From Bradyrhizobiaceae bacterium (GTDB lineage Bacteria > Pseudomonadota > Alphaproteobacteria > Rhizobiales > Xanthobacteraceae): a stretch of 39,939 bases of DNA. The translations under genes were made by a program, and so were the position numbers. How positions within the stretch are numbered: position 1 is the first letter of the stretch; each line of letters opens with the position of its first letter. Below, piece after piece: positions 33,969 through 39,939 of the stretch. The stretch is from positions 1-39,939 of the forward strand of contig RXJC01000625.1 of NCBI GenBank assembly GCA_003963435.1. Direction: 5' to 3'. The notes beneath the pieces are model-generated. The model saw nothing but the letters and a program-made list of their open reading frames with translations, made no database searches and was not told where the DNA came from.

Positions 33969-34271
33969 ATGCTTGCACTAGCCATTCTTGTATTCTTGAG
34001 CGGGGCGGTCTTCGCCTGGGCATTCAGCGTCTGGATCCTGATTCCGGCAACGCTGCTGGTTTTCACCCTGACCATGATCTCCGAGGTCTGGCAAGGCACG
34101 CCCTTCGTTGCCGCACTCGGTGTCTGCGTCGGGGTCGCCATCCTGCCGCAGCTCGGCTACGCCTTCGGCCTGGCGACGAGAGGCGCGCTGAGCCTCCCGA
34201 GGCCAGGCGACGCGATGGAGCACAAGACCCGGCAACGAGCGGCCCGCATCAACGATGCAGAAGCCCGCTAG
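33969..34271 (+). CDS. Small membrane protein (about 100 residues)
   Basis: I start it at the ATG at 33969, six bases after GGAG; an in-frame TTG at 33951 is a weaker alternative. Three hydrophobic segments follow (LAILVFLSGAVFAWAFSVWI, TLLVFTLTMISEVW, FVAALGVCVGVAILPQLGYA) and the tail is charged and probably cytoplasmic. No family recognised. It lies in a plus-strand group with the secreted protein upstream and the polymerase-like protein downstream. Confidence 0.6.
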   Translation: MLALAILVFLSGAVFAWAFSVWILIPATLLVFTLTMISEVWQGTPFVAALGVCVGVAILPQLGYAFGLATRGALSLPRPGDAMEHKTRQRAARINDAEAR

Positions 34272-34411
34272 CCGCGCGACGAGATTCCGCGCGACCGGCG
34301 CAATATTTTCGTCGGACACATTTTGATTGCGGCGAAGCTGCGCTATGCTCGCGCGAGCAGGACCGTCGTTCCGACCGTCCCTTGGTCCGCCAGCGAGTGA
34401 AAGATTAAGGC

Positions 34412-35686
34412 TTGTCTTTCGCCTATCGACTGCTCCTCCTCTTCATCCTGTCGATCCCGTTCCTTCCCGCCGTCGACCCCGCCTGGCTCAGGCCGGCTGC
34501 GGCCCTCGGCGGCGCCGCGATGCTGGGTCTAGCTGCCATAGCCCCGAGACAGGATCTTCTCGCAGCATCGCGAGAGCTTCGAATTTTTTCGCTGGCGCTG
34601 CTGTTTCCCTTGGTCTGGATGCTGCTTCAGGTCGTCCCCGTGCCGGACTCACTTGCAAATCCGATCTGGCACATGGCGTCAGCGGCCCTGAAGCAGTCGT
34701 CCGGCCTCTCGACGGTGAGCGTCGCGCCCGACAATACCTTGGGCTGCCTGTTCGCCTGGCTCAGCTTAGTTGCGATCTTTGTCGCCGGCCTCATCATCTG
34801 TCGCGACAGAACTAGGGCAGCAGCATGCTTCCTAGCACTGGGCGTCGTGACAACACTCATCTCCCTCCAGGCGCTGCTCGGCCGGCTGGGGATACCGGAA
34901 GGACTGCCGGCGGCGTCCGGAATGTTCTTCATGAGCGCAATGGGGTTGCTGGTCAACAGCGGCATTCTGATAGCTTCCTGGGGACGCCTCAGACGGCGAA
35001 GTGCAGACCGACCGTCCGGGGGCGAATGGGTGAAGCTAGCGGTTGCCGTGCTGGGAATCGTCGTCTGTGGAGACGTGCTGAGGGTTTCGGCACAATTGGC
35101 AGATTTGATCGTCGCGCTGTCCGGACCGGCAACCCTGTTTTTTATCGCAATGGCGCGTCGGCTGAGAAGCGGACCTAGACTGGCCTTGACAGCTTATCTC
35201 GCGATCACCGCACTAGCGGCGCTTCTCGCAGGCCCTCAATGGCAGGAATCTTGGTCCATTCCGGGACTGGCTCGTTCGTCTGACATGGATGCGGTTGCGG
35301 CAGCTCAGCGCGCCATCGCCAACACACCGGCACTTGGCAATGGCGTGGGTAGCTTTGCATCCACCATCAGCATTTATCAGGACATGAGAGCGTCGCCGAT
35401 ACTCCCCGTCTCCGCGATGTCGTCCGTTGCCGTGGAATGGGGGCGGCCTGCGCTCCTCATCGTTCTGGTGCTCGCCCTGCAATTTTTCACGCACGCTTTT
35501 GTCGGCGCAATCGGACGCGGACGCGACTGGCTATATCCGTCGACAGCCGCAGCGAGTGTCTTTGTTATAACCGCTGATGCCTTTCTCGGCCCGAGCCTGC
35601 TCGAGGGCACCAGTCAGATCTTGGTGGCCGTCATCCTGGCCATCGGAGCCTCTCAGGTGGGCAGCCACTCTATGGCGACCGACTAG
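34412..35686 (+). CDS. Third O-antigen-ligase/polymerase-like membrane protein, degenerate
   Basis: The 424-residue protein starts at a TTG immediately after an in-frame stop, so no longer form exists, though the ribosome site is weak. It has about 11 hydrophobic segments spaced like the Wzy_C family and a loop with AAQRAIANTPALGNGVGSFA, equivalent to the GxGxGxF stretch of the two other members. The HN motif expected after it is missing (there is PVSAMSSVAVEWGRPALLIV instead). It may be an accessory or inactive paralogue, or a different membrane enzyme of the same fold. It ends one base from the convergent protease gene. Confidence 0.7.
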   Translation: MSFAYRLLLLFILSIPFLPAVDPAWLRPAAALGGAAMLGLAAIAPRQDLLAASRELRIFSLALLFPLVWMLLQVVPVPDSLANPIWHMASAALKQSSGLSTVSVAPDNTLGCLFAWLSLVAIFVAGLIICRDRTRAAACFLALGVVTTLISLQALLGRLGIPEGLPAASGMFFMSAMGLLVNSGILIASWGRLRRRSADRPSGGEWVKLAVAVLGIVVCGDVLRVSAQLADLIVALSGPATLFFIAMARRLRSGPRLALTAYLAITALAALLAGPQWQESWSIPGLARSSDMDAVAAAQRAIANTPALGNGVGSFASTISIYQDMRASPILPVSAMSSVAVEWGRPALLIVLVLALQFFTHAFVGAIGRGRDWLYPSTAAASVFVITADAFLGPSLLEGTSQILVAVILAIGASQVGSHSMATD

Positions 35687-35687
35687 C

Positions 35688-36299
35688 TCAGACGCTCCGG
35701 CCGCCAACATTTGCCCAGAGTCTGGAGTTGCTTGGCATTTGGATGCGAACCCATCGATAGGGAACGTGAGCCCAAGATCTGATTTGGGCTGTCATATTAT
35801 CGAGCACGTAATCTCCGCCCTTGGTGCGAACCACTAGAACGAGATGGTGTTCATCGGTCTGCGTGACCACTTCGCCGAGGAGCAACACGCGGGCCGGCCA
35901 TCCGCGTTCAAGGAGCTCGTGACGCTTTGAAACGGCGTAATCGTTACAGTCGCCGCGGTCAGGATTGATGACCCATGTTTCTCCAGCGAGCCCCAATTCG
36001 TTGCGTTCAGGGCGAATGGAGCGATTGACCGAACGATTGACTTCCTGCAACTGCATCCACTTTTCGGGCGTCAGGGCAATCGGCCCTCCGCGAAACATCT
36101 TGCGCGGCCGGCATTCGTCAGCGTAGCGAACGCAGAATTGATTGTGCGCCATCGGTGGCAGCGAGGGACCATCGAACTTGATGTGCCGGATTGCTGCCCC
36201 CAGTCCCATGGGCATTCCCAGCAGTCCCGCCTGAACACAATTTTCCCCCGCTAGAAGCGCCGCAACGCTAAGCGCAAAGATTCTCCAAGCCTTTTTCAT
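35688..36299 (-). CDS. LapG-like periplasmic transglutaminase-like cysteine protease (BTLCP)
   Basis: From the ATG at 36299 (GGGGAG eight bases upstream) the protein has 203 residues with a signal peptide (FALSVAALLAGENCVQAG). The catalytic triad of the BTLCP/Peptidase_C93 family is visible as Cys118 in DRGDCNDYAVSKR, His151/152 in DEHHLVLVV and Asp167 in YVLDNM, spaced like Cys-His-Asp of LapG. LapG cuts RTX adhesins and is held in check by LapD in response to c-di-GMP. No LapD-like gene is in the window. Whether the RTX protein at 1-7103 is a substrate is unknown, since its N-terminus shows no LapA-type retention module. Confidence 0.87.
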   Translation of the reverse strand: MKKAWRIFALSVAALLAGENCVQAGLLGMPMGLGAAIRHIKFDGPSLPPMAHNQFCVRYADECRPRKMFRGGPIALTPEKWMQLQEVNRSVNRSIRPERNELGLAGETWVINPDRGDCNDYAVSKRHELLERGWPARVLLLGEVVTQTDEHHLVLVVRTKGGDYVLDNMTAQIRSWAHVPYRWVRIQMPSNSRLWANVGGRSV

Positions 36300-36470
36300 G
36301 TTATTGCTCCCCATGAACGATTGACGGGAGCATAGCCTCAACTATTTGATATTCAGGACTTTTTACGCAACCAATTAGAAGCAAATTTGAGGTAGGATGT
36401 TGGTTCGGCGTTTACCCTGTCGCCCGGACCACCTAGACCCGGCAGTCCACACAGGCAGAAAATCCACTCA

Positions 36471-37208
36471 ATGTTGCCATTGAAGTTCAAGCGCCGAGCC
36501 CGGAAGCCCCACCTTCCCGAAGGAATCCGGGTCTACGCTATCAGCGACATTCATGGCTGTGCCGATCTTTTGCAGCAGATGTTCCGGGTAATCGACAAGG
36601 ATTTAACCACAATCGGCGACAAAAGGGCTCTGCACCTATTCCTCGGCGACTACATTGACCGCGGCCCCGATTCCTGTCGGACATTGGATCTGCTGATCGA
36701 TCGTGCGGCTCGACACGAGGCGATCTTCCTGAAGGGGAATCACGAGGCAATCCTGATCGATGCCCTTCAGGATCCATCTGTGCTAGGGGATTGGAAGGAG
36801 CACGGCGGTCTCCGTACGTTGAACTCTTACGGCCTCCAGCCTTCGTTGAATCCGACTCCGGCCGAGCAGATCGAGTTGATCAAGCAACTGAGGCTCGCTA
36901 TCCCTCCTCGGCAAATGCGTTTCCTTCAGGGATTGCGCCCGCGCTTCGTCTGTGGCGACTTTTTCTTCGTTCACGCTGGCATCAAGCCACGTGTCCCTCT
37001 TGCCCGCCAGCGAGAGGAGGATCTGCTGTGGATCCGGGAGGAGTTTTTAGCGAGCGATGCGACCTTCGAAAAGTTCATAATTCATGGACACACTCCGGTC
37101 CGCGAGCCCGACATCCGGCACAACCGGGCCAACATTGATACCGGGGCCTACGCCACGGGGAACCTTACCCTCCTCGCCATGGAGGGGCACAGCCTAATCG
37201 CACTCTAA
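36471..37208 (+). CDS. PPP-family Ser/Thr protein phosphatase
   Basis: The 245-residue soluble protein shows the PPP metallophosphatase signature in order: SDIHG (Asp26, His28), LFLGDYIDRG (Asp60, Asp63) and GNHE (89-92), then a histidine in FFVHAG and IHGHTPV near the C-terminus. These bind two metal ions. The best matches are bacterial PrpA/PrpB-like and ApaH-like enzymes. It is divergent from the protease and starts the plus group that ends with the two small proteins. A substrate among the phosphorylated EPS regulators, such as the BY-kinase, is possible, but PPP enzymes usually act on Ser/Thr or on dinucleotides. Confidence 0.88.
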   Translation: MLPLKFKRRARKPHLPEGIRVYAISDIHGCADLLQQMFRVIDKDLTTIGDKRALHLFLGDYIDRGPDSCRTLDLLIDRAARHEAIFLKGNHEAILIDALQDPSVLGDWKEHGGLRTLNSYGLQPSLNPTPAEQIELIKQLRLAIPPRQMRFLQGLRPRFVCGDFFFVHAGIKPRVPLARQREEDLLWIREEFLASDATFEKFIIHGHTPVREPDIRHNRANIDTGAYATGNLTLLAMEGHSLIAL

Positions 37209-37222
37209 CGCAGTGGCCCGCT

Positions 37223-37912
37223 TTGCAGAGATCCAAGACCATCCCGAACGCGCGGACCTTTAGGCATCCGCATGATCCAAGCCTTTTGCTCCGCATCCTG
37301 CTGATGGCGGGGGCCGTCTTCCTCGCCATAGCAGCCTCTGCGTTGTTGATTGCCGCGACCAATGCATCGTCGAAGCCCAACTTCCCGTCTGATCCGGGGA
37401 AACTGAGCAGGCTGGCAGCTCCGCCGCCTACCCACAGGTCTTTTGCTTGGCTCCGGGCCGATATTCAGGTCAATGACGCCCTATGGGCCGCGATCGAAGC
37501 GATTTCGGCCGGCCTTGAAGACGGGAAAAATGCAACAGCACAATCGGTTGTCAAGCAGGCGTTGTCCGGGGCACCGACTTCGGGCAAGCTCTGGCTTTGC
37601 TTGGCGGCACTTCAGCAAATAGCGCATTCTGACGCTCTTGCCATTGAATCTCTGAAGATGGCTTATCTTGTGGCCCCGAACGACGCCGAGTTGATGCCCG
37701 CTCGCCTGGACACCGCGACGCTGTACGACCTCTTGGATGATCAGGATCTCCAGACCCTCGTACTTGGAGACGTGCGGCAATTGCTACGCGCCGCAAATCT
37801 GAGACCATCACTGCTCGTCGTTTATAAACGCGCTTCCGCCAAGGGGAGAACCTTCCTGCGCAAGGCCGTCGCCGAGATAGAGCCCGGCCTGCTGCCCTCG
37901 CTGAGAGGCTGA
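37223..37912 (+). CDS. Single-TM helical-repeat protein, paralogue of 24376
   Basis: The product is about 229 residues from a TTG at 37223; the start is uncertain because the frame is open upstream. One membrane helix (ILLMAGAVFLAIAASALLIA) is followed by a helical domain with KQALSGAPTSGKLWLCLAAL and SLKMAYLVAPNDAELMPARL, then a C-terminal LVVYKRASAKGRTFLRKAVA. The order, spacing and key residues (AP..LW, a Tyr/Pro repeat, an Arg-rich end) match the protein at 24376, though identity is low. Function not known. It follows the phosphatase by 14 bases. Confidence 0.7.
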   Translation: MQRSKTIPNARTFRHPHDPSLLLRILLMAGAVFLAIAASALLIAATNASSKPNFPSDPGKLSRLAAPPPTHRSFAWLRADIQVNDALWAAIEAISAGLEDGKNATAQSVVKQALSGAPTSGKLWLCLAALQQIAHSDALAIESLKMAYLVAPNDAELMPARLDTATLYDLLDDQDLQTLVLGDVRQLLRAANLRPSLLVVYKRASAKGRTFLRKAVAEIEPGLLPSLRG

Positions 37913-37929
37913 TACCGTTCAACAACTTC

Positions 37930-37951
37930 CGAGGTTCATCCGAAAACCTCG
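37930..37951 (+). terminator. Hairpin after the helical-repeat gene (weak terminator candidate)
   Basis: CGAGGTT and AACCTCG pair perfectly over an 8-base loop 18 bases after the stop; no T-run follows. A second small TTGG/CCAA hairpin comes next. It may be a transcript-end structure. Confidence 0.4.
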
Positions 37952-38030
37952 TTGGAACGCCAAAACATGATTGCCCGGGACCGCGACATTGATATTATCC
38001 GTCGCGAATTGGCAATCGAGAGACTGGCAC

Positions 38031-38351
38031 ATGCGACGACTGCTTTCTGGGGCGCTCTTTACGGCTCTGATTGTCTTTGGTTCGGCCGGTGGAACAATGG
38101 CAGCTGACCTTGCCGTACAATTTCAACATCGACAGTTGAGCAACTTCATCGATAGAGGACCGAACCCGTATTGCGGGCCGCGTTGTGGCTGTCCGATGAC
38201 GGTGCATGTCCGCCATCGCTCGCTTGTCCAATACTATCCGTCCGGATTCGATCCGCGGACGCGAGGTGAGCCGAATTTTGCCTATGGTCCGGTCCGGACC
38301 TATGCGCGTTACGTGAATGCGGCCTGCCCCGCGCAAGCACAGCTGTATTGA
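38031..38351 (+). CDS. Small secreted cysteine-containing protein
   Basis: I use the ATG at 38031 because it begins a clean signal peptide (MRRLLSGALFTALIVFGSAG, cleavage near MAADLA); an upstream TTG in frame at 37971 would only add a non-signal leader. The product has 106 residues, with a GPNPYCGPRCGCPMTV cysteine cluster and one more Cys near the end. The mature chain is rich in Tyr, Arg and Pro. No function known to me. It is the last intact gene before the decayed RTX/IS region. Confidence 0.65.
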   Translation: MRRLLSGALFTALIVFGSAGGTMAADLAVQFQHRQLSNFIDRGPNPYCGPRCGCPMTVHVRHRSLVQYYPSGFDPRTRGEPNFAYGPVRTYARYVNAACPAQAQLY

Positions 38352-38360
38352 GCACTGAGT

Positions 38361-38386
38361 CCTCCACTGGCGAAGAAGCCAGGAGG
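38361..38386 (+). terminator. Hairpin after the small secreted protein gene
   Basis: CCTC, two bases, CTGGC pairs with GCCAG, GAGG around GAAGAA, ten bases after the stop. A purine run rather than Ts follows, so factor-dependent ending is as likely. Confidence 0.4.
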
Positions 38387-38524
38387 GGGATCGATGCTAT
38401 GGTGGCCTTTGCGCCTGTGACAGGGTCTAATCTATTGGACACTTAGGTTTGGTCCGGGCTGCTATGCTTCCCTGGCCCACTCCGCTTTTGCTCCTTGCCG
38501 CTGGTATTTTGGTGAATAACCCAG

Positions 38525-38643
38525 CTAGCTTATGAGGAAGTCATTGACGGTGAGCAGCGGGTGACGATCCAAACCCGCGATTTGGACCTGATCGTGATTG
38601 TCGGCACCGGTAGGATCGAAATAGAGGGAACCGCTGGTAGTGT
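38525..38643 (-). pseudogene. C-terminal stub of a second RTX calcium-binding protein
   Basis: Read on the minus strand, the 38 codons next to the IS end give LNTTSGSLYFDPTGADNHDQ and then a stretch ending TVNDFLIS and a TAG stop (38525-38527). The SGSLYFDPTG and LTVNDF motifs are the usual C-terminal end of alphaproteobacterial RTX proteins secreted by type I systems. The upstream part is gone: an IS3-family element abuts it at 38644 and no RTX coding sequence is found on the other side. Confidence 0.65.
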
Positions 38644-38670
38644 TGAGCTGCTGCCGGTTTGATGGACACC
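38644..38670. repeat. IS3 terminal inverted repeat, left
   Basis: Perfect 27-base complement of 39619-39645; its outermost bases are TGAGCTGCTG. Confidence 0.85.
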
Positions 38671-38673
38671 CGG

Positions 38674-39584
38674 TTAAGCTAATCGCACCTTGCGCTCGAA
38701 TTCAACCGGGCTGAGGTAGCCGATGGTCGAGTGCCTGCGGATTGTGTTGTAAAATCTTTCGATGTAGTCGAACACGTCGGCTCGTGCCTCGTCTCTGGTT
38801 CGGTAGATCTTGTTGCCGGTACGTTCGATCTTAAGCGGCGAGAAGAAGCTCTCCATCGCTGCGTTGTCCCAAACGTTGCCGGAACGGCTCATGCTGCAGA
38901 GAATGCCATGGTCGGCCACCAAACGCTGGAACTGCTCGCTGGTGTACTGACTGCCCTGGTCGGAGTGGGGCAACAGGGCGTCCGGCTTGCCGCGTCGCCA
39001 GACGGCCATGAGCAGGGCATCGGTTGCCAACTGAGCGGTCATGGCGGCGCTCATCGACCAACCCACCACCCGGCGTGAGAACAGGTCGATCACTGCTGCG
39101 ACGTAGAGCCAGCCCTCGGCCATCCAGAGATAGGTAAAGGCGGCGATCCACTTCTGGTTCGGCCGCTCGGCGGCGAACTGCCGGTCCCGGCACGGTCTTG
39201 AGCTGCCGATCGCCGCTGTCCTTCGGCAAGCGCTGGCGTCGCGGCCGCGCCCGCAAGCCTTGCAGGCGCATCAGCCGTTCGATTTGGTGCAGGCCACAGT
39301 CCGCCCCATCGGCGAGCAGATCACGCCACACCCGGCGCACACCATGGGTGCGGTCGCTCGCCATGAAGCTGGCCTTCACCTTGCCGCCGAGCTCTTCGTC
39401 GCTTCATCTGCCCGTGGCTGGGAAAGGCCTGCACCGGATCGCAGCCGAACTCCTTCACCCATTTGCGCAGAACGTTCTCATGAACATCGAGGTCGCGCCC
39501 GGCCTGCGCCACCGACACCCCGCGCTCCCTAACCAGCTTGACCGCCTCGATCTTGAACTCGCGACTGAACTTCCGTCTCTTCAT
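38674..39584 (-). pseudogene. IS3-family transposase, orfA/orfB broken by deletion, frameshift and DDE loss
   Basis: orfA starts at 39584 (GGAGG upstream) with the HTH region KRRKFSREFKIEAVKLVRER and is intact to about 39402 (GHGQMK-like end). There the sequence jumps straight into orfB at DEELGGKVKASFM, losing the end of orfA and the start of orfB. Near 39184-39200 a one-base shift moves the frame from GDRQLKTVPG to DRQFAAERPNQKW. The first catalytic Asp of the DDE triad is Ala (KWIAAFTY, bases 39139-39141). The later HSDQGSQYTS Asp and the NAAMESFFSPLK Glu are still present. The protein is certainly inactive. Confidence 0.88.
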
Positions 39585-39618
39585 CGCCCACCTCCGGCTT
39601 CATGAAACACCTAATCTC

Positions 39619-39645
39619 GGTGTCCATCAAACCGGCAGCAGCTCA
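39619..39645. repeat. IS3 terminal inverted repeat, right
   Basis: Perfect 27-base complement of 38644-38670; it ends CAGCAGCTCA. Confidence 0.85.
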
Positions 39646-39862
39646 CTTTGCCAAGCTCAAGCACTAGTCAAAGCTAGCCTCGCGAACGGTCGACGCGTTC
39701 TGCACCGCCCTTGGCCTCGATAACTTCAAGATTCAAGGAATTCGCCACCCACCTCAAAATTCAAGTTGTCGAGCTATGCCTCGCGCTCTAGGGTCCGTAC
39801 TCAATAAGGTCTAGCGTCGGAGCTGAGTTGCTGATTCAAGGATTTCGGAAGGAGCCTTTGAG
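39646..39862. other. Gap between the IS3 remnant and the next transposase; no gene supported
   Basis: Neither strand shows an RTX continuation or a recognisable protein. A GGGTCCGTACTCAATAAG sequence at about 39792-39809 could be the left end of the IS5-like element, but the partner end is outside the window. The rest is probably old mobile-element debris. Confidence 0.4.
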
Positions 39863-39939
39863 ATGGCAAAACAGGTTCGGTGGCTTAGCGATGAGGAGTG
39901 GGCTCGGATCGAGCCGCTGCTGCCGCGAGGGCGCAAAGG
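39863..39939 (+). CDS. IS5-like transposase, N-terminal fragment (runs off the right edge)
   Basis: The ATG at 39863 follows a GGAAGGAG site. Twenty-five codons remain in the window: QVRWLSDEEWARIEPLLPRG. The DEEW-x-x-I-x-PLLP pattern is the start of many IS5/IS427-type transposases with a DUF4096-like N-terminus. Whether the gene is intact cannot be seen. Confidence 0.75.
   Translation, partial: MAKQVRWLSDEEWARIEPLLPRGRK

Larger units (their letters stand above)
38644..39645 (-). mobile_element. Decayed IS3-family insertion sequence with perfect 27-bp ends
   Basis: The 1002-base element has perfect 27-bp inverted repeats at 38644-38670 and 39619-39645, starting TG and ending CA as usual for IS3. 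Between them lie remnants of orfA and orfB on the minus strand. It is shorter than an intact element of about 1.2-1.3 kb. Flanking bases (TGT before, CTT after) show no target-site duplication, so the copy probably took part in a deletion or recombination. Confidence 0.85.

Noticed and set aside
38641..39648. A target-site duplication flanking the IS3 remnant
   Set aside because: The bases outside the two ends (TGT and CTT) do not match.

Overview
The window looks like a chromosomal exopolysaccharide (EPS) or capsule locus of a GC-rich alphaproteobacterium, most probably Bradyrhizobium or a close relative. That placement is an inference from several things: high GC coding sequence, RTX and LapG-like (BTLCP) families typical of rhizobia, an ExsH/PlyB-like secreted glycanase, many small secreted proteins of unknown function, and rhizobial-type insertion sequences at the right edge. 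No rRNA, tRNA or CRISPR array was seen.

Layout. (1) 1-7103, minus strand: the 5' two-thirds or more of a giant RTX protein with an embedded family 16 glycoside hydrolase; it runs off the left edge. (2) 7329-12497, minus: an SGNH-type acyltransferase 3, two glycosyltransferases and a sugar-nucleotide epimerase. (3) 12629-19428, plus, divergent from (2): a WcaF-like acetyltransferase, a small secreted protein, an orphan NMT1/THI5-like binding protein, a Wzy/ligase-type polymerase, a second hexapeptide acyltransferase, a Wzx-like flippase and a GT2. (4) 19457-24004, minus: two more acyltransferase 3 proteins and a WcaI-like GT4. (5) 24070-24360, plus: a 96-residue, ten-cysteine secreted protein. 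(6) 24376-33052, minus: a helical-repeat protein overlapping a Wzc/ExoP-type BY-kinase, a second polymerase/ligase, a secreted Gly/Ser-tailed protein, a Wza-type lipoprotein and the initiating polyprenyl-phosphate glycosylphosphotransferase. (7) 33273-38351: small exported proteins, a third degenerate polymerase-like membrane protein, a LapG-like cysteine protease, a PPP phosphatase and a second helical-repeat protein. (8) 38352-39939: the C-terminal stub of another RTX gene, abutted by a dead IS3-family element with perfect 27-bp ends, then the start of an IS5-like transposase.

Together the genes form a nearly complete Wzx/Wzy-dependent pathway: initiation (31547-33052), chain extension (four glycosyltransferases plus an epimerase), O-acylation (five candidate acyltransferases), flipping, polymerisation, and length control with export (BY-kinase and Wza-like OPX). 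The GH16-RTX protein, if secreted by a type I system outside the window, would act on the finished polymer. The most unusual features are the internal duplication and tandem module array of the RTX-GH16 protein, two diverged single-TM helical-repeat paralogues, several unassigned small cysteine-containing secreted proteins, a solute-binding protein with no transporter, and the decayed RTX/IS region.
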